Origin: Dipetalonema caudispina
Taxonomy: Eukaryota; Nematoda; Chromadorea; Rhabditida; Onchocercidae
DNA length: 64,000 nt
NCBI GenBank assembly: GCA_013365325.1
Contig: JABVXV010000004.1
Span: 1-64,000 of the forward strand
Direction of reading: 5' to 3'
Shown here piece after piece: positions 49,182 through 62,646 of the stretch (position 1 is its first letter; each line of letters opens with the position of its first letter). The notes beneath the pieces were generated by a model. That model saw only the letters and a list, made by a program, of their open reading frames with translations, was not told the origin of the DNA and did no database searches. Made by a program: the position numbers and the translations under genes.

Positions 49182-52107
49182 TTACATATTGTTGCTATAG
49201 GTGAAGCGACTAAAAGGTATATGTGTTACGGATATCTCCGATAATGGAATATTTAAATGCTGCTCATTCCGATCATAGTATTTCAACATTTCATTAAGCA
49301 TTGCAATCAACGTGTCGAATACCGTAACAAATGCAAGAGGTCCAAAACCATGTGTTAACTGCAAAACGGTAATTAATTCAGTAATGTAATAAATAAGCAA
49401 TGATTTTTGTTCAAATTATGAAAATGATTGGTTTCTGCTAAACTAATTTATTTTTTGATTTTTGAATTTTAATGAAATAAAAACATTATTACCAACCAAG
49501 GAGAAATGTGCAAGGCCATGTTGTATAGCAGGGGTGGCTAATACATTCGGATTCGGTTGATTACCAAATACTGTCTCAGAATGTTCACCATTAACAATAT
49601 CCGATAATTTTTTGATAAATGATCTGAAAAACATAAACAAATGTAAATTAGAATTGATCGTTTTCTCCTCTCTGAACATGATTCATTGTCCTTTGAACCT
49701 TGTATGCTCGAGGAAGGTGCAACATTCACGTGGATCATCCTGCCAAATCATTCGATTGCAAATGAATTCAGCAATTTGTCGTACTGGGAATGCTTTCTCA
49801 CTGAGAACCGCAAAATCTTTAGCCATTTGTAAAGCTTCCTCTGAAAAAGAAGAATTCGATTTAAATTTTTTTTCAAAAACTGAATATTTTAATTAGTGTT
49901 ATTTAACACTAAAATAACTTTCGTACCAATGCACTGACATTTTTATTGAAATACCTCTTTGATTATTTGAATTCAAATTTGAAATTTGAAAAACCTGCCT
50001 TCCACTAAGGCAGTCCATGCTGTAACAGTAGCAGCTTTTCGTCGGCCAGCTGGTAATGTTAATCCAACTCGTTTTAAACTATCGCGCAAAGTTTTTCCAC
50101 CGTCTTTTGATTTAGCTCTATGAATTTTTATATTAAAATTATAATGTTATATAAAATTTCAATGCTAAATTTTGATAGGACTTTTTTCAGCGAGATCTTT
50201 TGGTTAGTTAATTGCAGTATTCAAATAGTAGTACTTTTCCCGCAAAAAAGGACACACGATATCAGTATTATTTAGCCCGCTGATTATGCTTCCGATAATC
50301 AGGCCAGAAAACTAAATTTCTATCTTCTGACGTAGACTTTTCGCCATTCATTTTAGTTTTTTTCTGAACAAAAATCCCATTAACCCGATTACTTTTTATT
50401 ATTTATTTATTTATTTTTCTTTGATTTCTACAAACTTTCGTAAAATTCCTCCGAGTAGCGAAGCATTCAAGCATTCTGGTGGTGAGATACGCCTATAAAT
50501 CTCTCCAATGGTGACGTGATACTTTGTAGTGGAACTGAGCAACGATGTTCGACCAGGTACTGCACAAAACATTTCCGATGCAAGCACAGGTATGCCATGT
50601 AATGCAGGTAATGAATGCCCAAAATTACCATACATCGTACGACTTAAACCAAAATTACAAATCGTTGCTGAAATAAGGAAATTTCGTATGTAAAAGATAT
50701 TTGTCTGCTGCATAATATTAAAATTTTAAATGAAATTTGTGTTTTCAATTTGTAATGCAAAATTTACTAACGTTTTGAATTGTTGAAAGGAGGTCGGATG
50801 AATGATTCCATTGTATTAAGACTCCCCTAAAATACACAATTTCAAAAAATTTCCAGTAGTAACGTCAAAGTTTAAAGCAGTTATTGCTCTATTAGACATT
50901 AATCGAATGATTATGCAAAAAAATTGACACAATAGGTCAATCCAAGCTCTGATCTTTGGCCTTTTCAAGTATTTTGTAATTTTCAGATGAAAAAATTGAA
51001 CAATCAAAGGATGCCTGTTGGTTTACATTTCGATTCATTGTTCCATTTGGTGTTGTGGTACTTATGGGCATATTGTTAACACGTCCGTATGAACTTTCAC
51101 TACTGCTAGTACTATCATTACCTGATACTGTGCTGCAGCCGGCCACGTAATGTGAACTAACTGGCATATGTCCAGTGTAAACTAACTGTAAAATAGTATG
51201 GTTAAGTAAGTAAAGTGATGTTTACTTGTAATTGCTCAAATTACATTGCTACGAAAGCGCTCTTACTATCTTGAATTCTAATTAAATTCTAGAATTTCGA
51301 AATTGTACCTGTTGGGAATGATGCTGACAGATAGAATCAGTACCATTTGCAAAACTGCGTGTGATATTATTGAAATTAGTAGTAGGGCCATGAAATTGAT
51401 AACCGATTCCAATTTCGCTTTCTAGAATAAGAAGTCAATATTTATTTATAAATTTTGGAAGGTTAAATTTAAACCTTAACATATCATCAAAAGCATAAAC
51501 ATTGAAATAAATTCAAGAATGAAAACAGAATAAAACAAAAATTCACTTTGATTTTCGCTATTTGAATTCCGAAATAAAGATGATATGGTTTGTACTGTAT
51601 GAGTACCGGGAAATGCCTGCAATTAATAATAAGATTTTCAGATGTATCATTCAAAAATTATCCCATAATTAGTAGTGCTGGCCTTCAATGACTTAATAGT
51701 TATGCCTGATTAAAATTTGCATTGCTACACGATCTGTTTTCTTCTGGTTCTTCAGTGGTGCTCGAACTGTCACCATCGTCATCTTCATCAAAAAAGTTGC
51801 TCGCCGTATCGAGTTCATCATCCTCTTCAGATGAAGATTGCTTGCTGGAATGTTTTCGGATTTTAATTTTAATATCATTCATAATTTATTTTCATTTTCA
51901 AGCTAATAAAAAAAATAAAAATGAAACATGATTTTATCTACATGCTAACCGTCTTTGTTTATCTGAAACATCTGAATTGAATGGTAAATTTCGTTTTCTG
52001 GAGCAATGCTTCGCATTGCAATCGTTGTTGGAGCATCGATCCAAAAGCAAATCACTACGATCTTTGTTTTGATTGCGTTTAGAGTCGGAAAAGTTTCGAT
52101 CACCCAT
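49182..52107 (-). CDS. AP-2 family transcription factor
   Basis: Sequence-specific dimeric transcription factor; the nematode family members are the aptf genes. Eleven exons: 51950-52107, 51706-51844, 51547-51616, 51309-51421, 51027-51185, 50772-50826, 50436-50667, 49999-50117, 49699-49840, 49497-49623, 49182-49358. They give 496 aa (human TFAP2A 437). The N-terminal half is low-complexity, acidic and Ser-rich ([20 protein letters not shown]) with no PPxY motif seen. The conserved half is unmistakable: [73 protein letters not shown] in the basic region, then [38 protein letters not shown] and [10 protein letters not shown] in the helix-span-helix dimerisation region. Phase and domain spacing call for a GC donor after 49999 and probably after 51706. 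Convergent with nhr-23. Confidence 0.92.
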
Positions 52108-52140
52108 TCAGAAAGATTATGTGACTTCCTAATATCCTGA
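52108..52140 (-). promoter_or_regulatory. Candidate trans-splice acceptor for AP-2
   Basis: On the minus strand TTGACTTTTATCAG ends at 52137, 29 nt before the AP-2 ATG. Another AG lies 8 nt closer. No upstream exon is evident, so this fits spliced-leader addition. Confidence 0.4.
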
Positions 52141-54730
52141 TAAAAGTCAATTTTATATGCTCCGGAAAGCCATAACACATATAGAACTACAATCTAAAAC
52201 TTATCGATAGTTTTATCGACCCAAAAATTATGGAAAAATGGAATGCCATGTAATGAAATTAGCATTTTTCTCAACTATCTTCCTACTCTTTTGATTCGCT
52301 TGCCGTTGATTGGTCGAGAGCATCAAACTGATACCGTATCCTCCCCCTCTCCAAAATGCTTCAAAATCGATGCAAAAGTTACAATGAAGCTCAATTTCAA
52401 TTTCATATAAATGTTAAGATCAATTGGCTGATTTAAAAAGAGAATAAGAAAGTGATACAGAGCTTCTAATATACTTGGATTTTATAAAATCAGAATTCAT
52501 TTATTTTTGATTTAGTTATGTTAATAAATAATTAAATAAACTTATAGACAAGAGGTCAAGTAATATACGGCACGGCAATTCATACCTAAGTAAATGGTAA
52601 GAGTGTAAAACGAGATGATATTTGTTGTTGAAGCTTTGAAAGGAATAAATGGGTTTTGGAAGGAAGAAAACCGAAATCTAAAGGGTGAATGTAAATTTAT
52701 GCAAAGATGGTGACAACAACTATAAGCTGTACGCTCATATAGATTGGGTTAATCTCCCTAGGACAAGCACATTCAGGCTTCACTCACTCTTCACAATTAA
52801 TAAGCAATTTATAAGCTTCTTCTTCATCTTCTCCAATATTATTTTTCATATTTCAGTAGGCACACTTGCGCAAATCTCCCATCTACGGTAGTTCATTATT
52901 AATTTGAAATTATCCTCAAAGAAGCTTGATGAAACTGATTAAAATATGGAAAAGTTTTTCAACTTTAAAGACAAAACTAGAAAAACTTAAATAAATGTTT
53001 ACTAAATAAAGATTTCTTGTTTTTAAGTAATATTTGAGTGAATTTGAAGTGGAAATTTTTTCTGATTGCAACGATTCTTCCGCTGAGTACCTCACCTATC
53101 TTTACTTATGCGTGAAAAATTAGATTGCAGTGCCTTGAAATATTACATCGTATTTTAAATGAAAAATAAGTTAATATCTAAAATTTCTTTCTCTCTTGAT
53201 ATCATAATAATTCAAGAGATGAAGCCTTATATAGAGAAATTAAGCAAACATTCAAAAGCTTTCATAACTAAGACAAACAAATAACTTTAAGGATGAGATT
53301 AAGAAGAAAAGAAGAGGATGGATATGCCCGAGGGCGATAATTTTTAAACCTAATTTGTTTAGCAATACTAATTTGTTTGGCGATACTGGCGATATGTGAC
53401 AAATAATGAAATCTGACAGGTCAGCAATTAAGCCTGAGCAAAGTGTTTATCTCTCTATAATAGAAATGTACTAATGTGGCTTCAAACTTCAAATGATTGG
53501 AATCCAAAAATAATAGTATCGTAAATAAATTTGAAGGCCATACAGGAGAATGACGTGAACTGAAGGAAGGTAGTACGTCCACGGAAATTGAAACTTTAAA
53601 TAATCTCTTCGTGCTTTGAAATTGGACAGCTCGAGATGATATAAATAACATATCCGTTTTACAAGCATACTAACATCAATTGATAGGTACTGATTTATCG
53701 AGATCTACCGGTTTTGCTAAAGTTAAAGTCGTTATGCACTATAATTATTATATCATCCAACTGTTCTAATTTGGGTTATATGCATTATTTTATAGAGGAC
53801 TTTTTTGTTAAAATTTGGAAATATTTTCGGAATGTCTCTATTTTTCCTTCTTTCTGTGCAGCACTTTTGATGTCAACGATAACATTTAATTAACTCATTA
53901 TATTTTAATACTGACTGTTACTGATTCACTCGACCTTTTCACAGCATCGTTATCATTTTTATCTCTTCTTAAATTTAATTCGTAACACTCATTTTTATGA
54001 GTCGTACATCACATCAGATAATCAAATTTTTTAACTCTTTGTTCTTGTCAAAAGATGTTCAAAAACCACATATTCATCTTTCTTCATTTATATCACATCA
54101 TCAAAGTGGTAGATTTGGAAAAGTGGCCATATCGGAGATTCGTTGAGTCATGCAAAACCAAATTATGTCACCAATCCTTTTTAAATTTAGATTGTAGTAC
54201 TTTGAGGCTACAAAATGAGAAGATCTGCAACAAATTCGAATATCTTTTTCTGCAATTTTTTTTTTCGATGATTTCTGGACATATTTATAAGTATCGCATG
54301 GCTATGACTCTCCAACATGGATAAAATGATAAAGTGATAGTGATGCATTGATAGTATGATATGTGTGGTGATAATTCGTTGATACTATTTTTTTGAGTTT
54401 TTCTTACTTATTCTCAAATTTGATTTTTTTAGTGCTACTTTCTACTTATTCTATGCACTTCATTAAAGTCACAATTCATACAGATATTTAGTACCTTTTT
54501 TTGAGCCAATACCAAATAGTTTCAATCTGAACATGACTCTCGTTGGCCAAAATGTGAGCTGTTGAAAAATCGAGTAATTAAATTCAATCTGATTAGTCAA
54601 CCTTTCAGATTTCATTTGCAAAAGGCGCCCATAAATACATACATATTTTATCACTTCTTTGTGTTTTTTAATTGTGACACATGCACACATGCACAGATAT
54701 ATATACTTATACACATGTACATACGGTCAC

Positions 54731-54764
54731 ATACACAGACACAGACACAGACACAAACACACAC

Positions 54765-54795
<31 letters not shown>
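54731..54795. repeat. Compound (AC/AG)n-(AT)n microsatellite
   Basis: An ACACAG/ACAC array at about 54731-54764 passes directly into about 15 AT units ending near 54795. Confidence 0.93.
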
Positions 54796-54800
<5 letters not shown>

Positions 54801-57800
54801 TACAAATTTTAAAAAATTGAATTATTTTTATCTTAAATTTGCATACGCAACAACGAAATAACGAACTAAATTTGTAGAAAAAATGAATGAAAAAATGGAA
54901 AAGAACTAGAAAAATTTCAAAAATTTGTACTACTAATATTTGATAGGTAATGAAGCGGAAATGTATGAAAACCACTTAATACAGTTCATCAAACATATAA
55001 ATGTCTGTTGGTGTTATGATGAACAGTTTTTAACAGTTATGAAATGATTTAAACTTTTCGCTATCAATATTTTTTCTTTAAAAAAGAAATTAATTACTGT
55101 TTTTCCCCTTCAAAATGGATGTTATTTAGTTCCACTGGGATAAAATAAAGTGCCGGTTTACATAAATGGATTTTCCATGAGATTTTTCTAAATATCAATC
55201 GAATTATATTAAATATTTAGAAAAACATGAGATTTTGACATTTCACGAAAAATTTGAACCATACTATTCAAGTCCATTCCAAGAATCATGAATTGGTTGA
55301 CTAATGATTCCTGATAGAAGAGCTTGAATTCATTTTGAAAGAATAATCGTAAATATTGTAAGATTTGTCAGTCTATTCTGAATCGAGAATTGGATAAAAT
55401 GAAGTGTAATTTGTTTAAAAATTTGTAGAAGATTAGAGTTGGTGCTTTAGCATGTAAAGAGTAACTATAATAGTATTTGCGAGTATTTTCCACAAATAGC
55501 AAATTTCTGAAAGTTTCAATTTGAATATTTTTGATTTTTTTCTAATACATTTTAACGAGAATAACAAGAAGTCGTTTATCGTATTGATCCGTGATAGTTC
55601 AATAGTCGAAATATTTACTTTTCTTCTCTTGCCATCATTCATTCAAAAATTGTTTCAATTTATTCAAAATATCAGTCAATGATATTTGATAAGTGTGGTG
55701 ATTCAACACAACGTGTCACCACGCAAACAGGAAATAAACAACTGATATAGTTCGCTCCAACTGTTCGATGTACAACTTCATGTAACAACTATTACATTTT
55801 TTCGTATAACTGTTCAATGAACTGCTAGTGGCCTTATCTAACTTTTCGAATTTTACTAATCTAAGTTTACAGTTGCTAATTTCGACATGGAATTCTATCT
55901 TATATTCCATGCAAAGACTGTTCTGTTTGCAGTGTCAAAGGTCATCTTCAGGAAAATGGAACATTTTAACATTCCATGAATACATGAGCAGGCGAAAAAA
56001 TTGGCGACATAACAATATCCTTCCCACAAAGAAGTACAGAATTATGGAAAATTCCACCCCAGTAAGTAAACTAAATGGATGAATTTAAGCCTCATTTAAC
56101 AACTTTGCTCTTTAAAACTTTATAATTTTTAGGATTGCCTAAAAATTGCCTTCGACAAAAACCTTCTATCCTTTTTTAGTTTAACTCTAATTTTGATCGA
56201 TAATGTTTCAATTAAAAAAGGTAAGCCTTATTCAAAGGTTGACAACCTTCTAAAATTCTAAAAATCACTGTGTAAAATATTTCATTTAAAAGGAAGTCAT
56301 AAATGTTTCCCATTTTTATTTACTTGAAATAGAAATTCGGTAGAGTAAATATTTGGATGTCCTTAATCAATACATCCTGTTTGCTTTGCTGTAGTTGATG
56401 TGATTATCAAAGGAAGAACAATAATAGAATCTTTATTTTCCGTTTGATGTTCTGGTAAGACTAGCTTTATACAGATATTAATGAGCATGTCATTATCTTT
56501 GACAATTTTGAAATTAACATTGATCGACTTACTAATCTTTTTAATCATCAGGATATTTAACTTCTTATGCCGCTAAGCAAATAGTCAAATATGGTCAAAT
56601 ACGACGTTACATTGACCTTGTTGATACTAACTAACCGCAAAATTATTTCTTTTAATGCTTTCGCCATTGATCAATTGAGGTAATTCAGTATCGGTTATTG
56701 TCAATTATTTTATAGCTCTATTTTTCCAACTTGCTAAAAATTTCCTCGCATCACTCATATGTGATTATTAAATTTAGGCCGAAATTGAAATGTATGATTT
56801 GATGTACATTTGTTATTAGTGGGAACGGAAGCTCAACTACTCTTAGTATCTATTACCTTTTTATTTCCAAACAGTACGGTAAATGATATGCATGTGCTTA
56901 TATTAAAAGGTTAGAGAAGATGATGAAATTGAAGGTTGCTTCAAAGAACTACAACAGGTTCCTTCATTTTACCTCAATTCAGTCTTTTCTTTTTAGGATT
57001 AATTGAATTGGTGGTATAAATAATTGTAAAATACAACTGGGGAAATTAGAAACGATCGTTACTTTCTTTTTTGGTAAAGTGTCCTTGCATGAAGCGAAAA
57101 AATTTTCTATTTTTTCCAATTTAAATAGCAACAGTAGTAATCGTAAAAGAAAATGATGAAAATATTTCAGAAAGTCACTGTTAAGCAATATTAATTCACT
57201 TTTAACTTATAGCTGAAAATGTTCCTGCTGATCGTATTCGCTAGAATATAACAGTACTCAAAGATATGTTTTTCCACTGTCATCCTTGGCTTCTCTCAAT
57301 CCTTGGCACATTAATGTGAGCCAATATACAAGTGTTGAGTTTTGTATTTTTGCTTCTATGAAACAAAAACATGTCTTGTAGCTATGATATAGCCAAAAGC
57401 TTCTGCATTCTGATTCGGATCTTCCATCCATCTAATCCGAGAGTAACAGCCTAGATCGTTTTCTGTGTTTGATATTGCATGATGGTTTCATCTTTGCATT
57501 GCATTAATTCATCAAAAAGTAATTTTGTGGGGAGTTAGCTCAAGTTAACTAGCGACAATTCAATTAAATTTACATATACTTTTTTCGAGACAATATTGTT
57601 TCAACGTAAACTTGTCAACTTAAATTGCTTTTCAACTCTTTCAAGTAAAAACAAATACATTTTTGTCATAATACCGTAGCAACTTCCATTTATTTTTTTT
57701 AAGACAGTAAATGTTTACTGTCTAATTATTATGGGGGAGAAAGAGGGACTATAAGGAGAAAGCGGGATGGTTTGAAGGAAATTCACTTATTTGGAACAAT

Positions 57801-59999
57801 AAAGTATAAAGATGAAAGTAATATCAAAGATAAGAAAGACAAAAAAAGAAATAAACAGAAATTTAAAAATTTTTTGTTTATGAAAAGTTAAATGTGCGTT
57901 AATTTTTTCTTTGATATTTTAGTAGGATATAATAAAGAAATAAAATATTTGCAGCGAAGGAGTGCTCTTCTAGTTAATACATTCCCTTACAACTTATATC
58001 TTTTAATAACGGTACACTGAAAGTCTGTCGTATCTCAATGATACTTCTATCAACTTTAGAAGATAGAAGAAAATAGTAAATTATAGTAACTCTCGGCTGT
58101 TCTTCAGGGAGATTTTTAAATTATTAATTCAGTTCTCAATTCTTAGAGTTCATATTAACTAAATTTTATCTTCAAGTTTGTAACACAAATATTAAACTAA
58201 ATTTTAAACAGCTGTAATTAAGCCCTGATGTAATCGTGGTAGCATTCAAAATAGCGATGCATATTTGTTTGCATTTATTCTCACAAAACCATTGTATGAA
58301 TGATCAGCGACAATTTATTTCTAATTATTTTTCAATTTCCATACAAATCATAAACACATCGTGATGTAAGATGGGCTTTTTCATCCGCAAAAATTTCTTT
58401 TCTCACCATCCAATTTTGTTATTGGCGTCAATAAGAATTGAAAAACATGCTCCTCGACGATAACCTCTTTTTTTTAATTGTATTTTTCCTTAAGTTAATT
58501 CAATGAAATTTTATTTCACAACTAATTTTCAAGTTTTTTAATCAGAAATTTTCATCCATTTTCATAAACTTAACGTTTAAACTGTAAAATCTCTGCAACA
58601 TGTACCTTTTCAACTCTTACATTATTAATCCATTTCTACAAGAATATTTTGACAAATTGTTTGCCCATCTGGTGGAACACAAAATTCAAAAATTATTACC
58701 GGTAATTGTAATGATAATAATTATAGATTTATGATTTCTGACCAGTTGAATTTTAAGTCTTAATCATTTGTCATTATAGTTAAGATTCTAGGATCATCTA
58801 CTAACAGTATTTTACACGTCAATGACCTTCAAATAGCTCATCTTCGATCTCGCAATTCAATTCACAGAGACATGAAATGATTTTATGGTGTAAATTTTAA
58901 TAATTCCAGGCAAGTACAAAGAATAAAAAAACATTAATGTTATCGCCGTGAGTGACCTACACAGCTTTGTTCTCAAAATTATGGTTTTGTCGTTACCGCG
59001 TGATCTTCCTGCTACCACTACTATCACTGCAAATTTTAACAATTGCTATTGCTATGAGCGTGTTCAGCAACTTCTTACACTAATATTTAGTGACTCTTCA
59101 AATAAGTCCGATCCTTTAATGATAGAGTTTTGTCGCAACTAAATCTTTGAGTTTCGCTTTTGTGGGACGATATTAGATAATGTAACATAGCGGTTCGGAT
59201 CATTCCCACTACCATCTTTCGTGATTACGCTGATTATTATCACTCAGATGATAATCTGATGTAACTTTAAAAGACTTAAATTTAACTTCTTAAATTCTGT
59301 TCACTTCTCAGCCTATTTATAGTAGTTTCATTTCCTCTTTTCCATGGTTTTAAAAACTTTAAAAATTAAATAAACACTCAGTTGATTCATAGAAAATCAG
59401 AAGCATATCAGAAATGGAATTTTCTAACTCACTTCTCAATAGACTTTTTGTTAGACTTAAGATAACTCTTTTTTGATAATTTTGGTACCATAAATACTCT
59501 ACAACTTTTCAAAATTTCCTCGATGTGTATTGATGCAATCTAATTGCTACCAATCTTATGTAATTCTGTATGGTAGTACTGTGCTCTTTTCGTCATATTG
59601 TTCTACTCAACGGTACCATTACACTTTTTTTGACTGATAAACAACTTTAATATCCAAACGAGAAGAGAAGGCGAATAAATATTTTTTGACAATTCGATTT
59701 TGTTTATTGCTTGATGAGTGTAATTTTACTCTGTTCATACGAGTAGGTGACGTATTTGTTTAGTGTGTTCACGCATCTAAGATATTAATCAGTATGAAAA
59801 TTCGAAATATTGCTTTAACAGGTATGATTTTCTGAAATGAATGAAATGTTTTTTCAATAGAAAAACTTGAGAAAAACCAAATAGTTTCGTTTCTTTGCAA
59901 GGTAAAATTTGCTTCATTGATTACTTCTTCGATGTAACGGATAATTTCCTTTCAAAAAAATCTGTTTACAAATGGGTAATTCTGAAAATGTTTCCCTCT

Positions 60000-60203
60000 C
60001 TATTGTCGTGATGGCGTAAACATCCGACATAATGGTTCCATTTCAGCATTATTCCTGATCCTTGAAAGTTTGGTAAAAATAGACGCTATCAGAGTATCAA
60101 CAATATAGGCTAAAACTAAAGTAAAGAGAAAGAATAGGAAGAGAATGAGAGGTAAAGGAATGGCAATTTTTGGGTTAACATATGATTGTTTCAACTTTTT
60201 CAT
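60000..60203 (-). CDS. Possible small single-pass membrane protein
   Basis: A 67-residue ATG-to-stop frame. It has a short basic N-terminus (MKKLKQSY), one long hydrophobic segment (about residues 15-45, with LPLILFLFFLFTLVLAYIV) and a polar tail ending RMFTPSRQ. Codon use looks less AT-skewed than nearby noncoding DNA. There is no family match, no clear promoter, splice or poly-A context, and an out-of-frame ATG lies just upstream. It could be a micropeptide, an exon of a larger gene, or chance. Confidence 0.25.
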   Translation of the reverse strand: MKKLKQSYVNPKIAIPLPLILFLFFLFTLVLAYIVDTLIASIFTKLSRIRNNAEMEPLCRMFTPSRQ

Positions 60204-62471
60204 TCATCTTAGATACAGCTATTCATCTGTAACACATTGAAATTCAGAACACTGAGAATGAAAGGAATTGATTTGAGGTAGCCTAGGACTATAATAAGCA
60301 TGCATTAAAAAGCCTAAGTAAGCTCTAACAAACCATTTCATATGTCATCCTTTGCCAATTTTTCAAGGCTTTTTTAAACTGTACCCTATCTTACGCCTTA
60401 TCTTAACACTTGAAAGGAATTAACTAATTATCTACCCAGCAATTATCACGTGTTGTTTTCTCTCATTATTTCTTAAATTTGACGCAACAACGATTAATAG
60501 TAAGGTCATGAAGAGTTATTTATACACATTGCTCATTATTTCATCTATTCCACATTCTATCTAACAGAAATGTGCAAAAAATACGTTATGGTTTAAAGAA
60601 AATATGGAAGGCATAATATTGTATCATTCAGCAATCTACAACACCATGATGAGTTAGTTCTATTTGACTATCAACAATAATTCATTGTTATTGCCGTTTT
60701 ACAACGATTATTACCACTTCTATATTAATACTACTATAACATATCCCCAATAATAAAGCCAAGTTTCATATTGATTTTTGCTGCAAAAGATGCATAAAAG
60801 CTTATTTTTAAAGGATGTCTTATATCTCACTCACAAAAAGAAAAAATATATATATATTGATGCCAACAAAATATTATTTATTCATATTTTATAATCCAAT
60901 GTGTTATGTTGGAACATCTGCTTGGCTGATGATCCTAACTGGGATCTTATTCTTGAGGCTGATCATATATATCAAGCAATTCCAAAAATCATGCTATCCG
61001 ATTAGATCTTATTATATACAACGCTATCACTGTGATTACTTTCCATAAACTGGATCTAGTAGATTATTCCCTCTATTTTATCCTTTGATTTTTATATATT
61101 AAGCAATTCTTTATTAAATTAAAGAAAATTTCCAATTTTCAGAGTTAAATTTCATTTCAAATAATTTGAAAATATTTAGAATTAGTCGTTAGATCTTTTT
61201 ACAATTTGATGGAACACCAATATTTGAAATGGAGCTGAACGATTGAACGATTTTAGTGACCTTAGAGATGTTTCCTACCGTAGAAAAAAATCCCATGACA
61301 AATTGATTTCAATTGATGCGAAAAGGTTTCAAAAATGCCTTCGTGAGAATACTACAATTTTTTTTCTTGTTTCCGGAATTATATAATGTTGAGAAAGAAG
61401 ATACTGATTCATTTTCGGAATGTAAATCTTAATTATGCTTAAGATTGCATCAGTTCTATTTATCCTACGCATATAATAAATAAATAAATAACTGACACTC
61501 ATATCAACCTAATCATATCATATTCAGTAAGGATTAACATATTCTTCCTTCTTATACAGTTGACTTAATCATTTAAATAAGTCATTTGCATGCATCATTG
61601 TAAGTTGTGCTGCACGAATGCAATGTGCAGCAATGCGTGTATTATTAGAAAAAACGCCGGAAATGCAACTATTTCTATTTCCGCCTTTTCTTTTTCAGAT
61701 GTTGAATAAATGGTGCAAATTTGTTCCGCTCAATTTATATGTCCAACAGCTTTTTCCATCAAAAATTAAGGGAATCACTCTGAAAACATTAATAATTTCT
61801 GATTAATTCAGGAAAGGGCTACATTTTCACTTAATATGAAATTCGCTTTCGCAAAATCAAAAATTCTAGTCTCCGAGTAAGCTTTATTCCCACAAAATTC
61901 TGCACTTCCCACAGACTTTGGAACTTAAACAAGTTTCCATTATTTCTTAATGAGCCATCGGCTAACATGAAATAAAATCCTCTCGATCTTCATGGTAATT
62001 TTTGAGAGCGCCAATTAGAAATCATATTTTTCGATCATTTTTCCTACATTTTCTCAAAATTTGATCTGGTCAATAATTTTCCCGTTTAGTACCGAACAGT
62101 TGCAAATGTAAAACTTTAAGAGATAAACTAATAGCACTAGCCACTGCGCCAATTAATGGCGCTACGTATGAAATTTTGCATGAATAAGCCATAAGCTTTA
62201 GACTCAGCCTTTCTTTTTAAACCAGTAATTACAAAAGATTTGTAGAAATTATGCAAAAAACAAACATTTCTTAATTAAGTTGATTACATTTACGCTCCTA
62301 TTCGGCATTTTTTGGAAAGTTAATTAAAGTTTGAAACAACAAAATTGTACAGAAAGTGATTTATTGTTAACAGTTCAGTGAAAACCGGTTATTGAATTCC
62401 TTGTCAATCAACTAAAAAAGTATTGGATGAATCAGATCTGTAAGAGTTATTTCTCCTTTCTACAAATTTTA

Positions 62472-62646
62472 CTATAACAAATTGTCATCTTCTGTCATCT
62501 CCTTTTCCATCTCTTGTCCTCCTTTTCCGCCTTTCTTTTCTTTTCTCCCATGATAACCTCTACTATCGAACGCTATATTATCATCATCTCGAAATGATGG
62601 TTTGGAGCTCCTCTGGTTGGCAGGAGGTATCTTTCGCCTTAACGCA
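62472..62646 (-). CDS. Possible last exon of a gene entering from the right
   Basis: A charged, low-complexity frame ending in TAA. It includes RRKIPPANQRSSKPSF, DDDNIAFDSRGYHG and a Lys/Gly/Glu-rich tail. The open frame continues to 62720 without an ATG, which would suit a terminal exon. The sequence before it is purine-rich and offers no good acceptor, and no partner exon was found up to 64000. Unrecognised; may be spurious. Confidence 0.2.

Noticed and set aside
60815..61048. 77-aa plus-strand frame with a hydrophobic stretch
   Set aside because: AT-rich Tyr/Ile/Phe-heavy translation typical of noncoding DNA, with no gene context.
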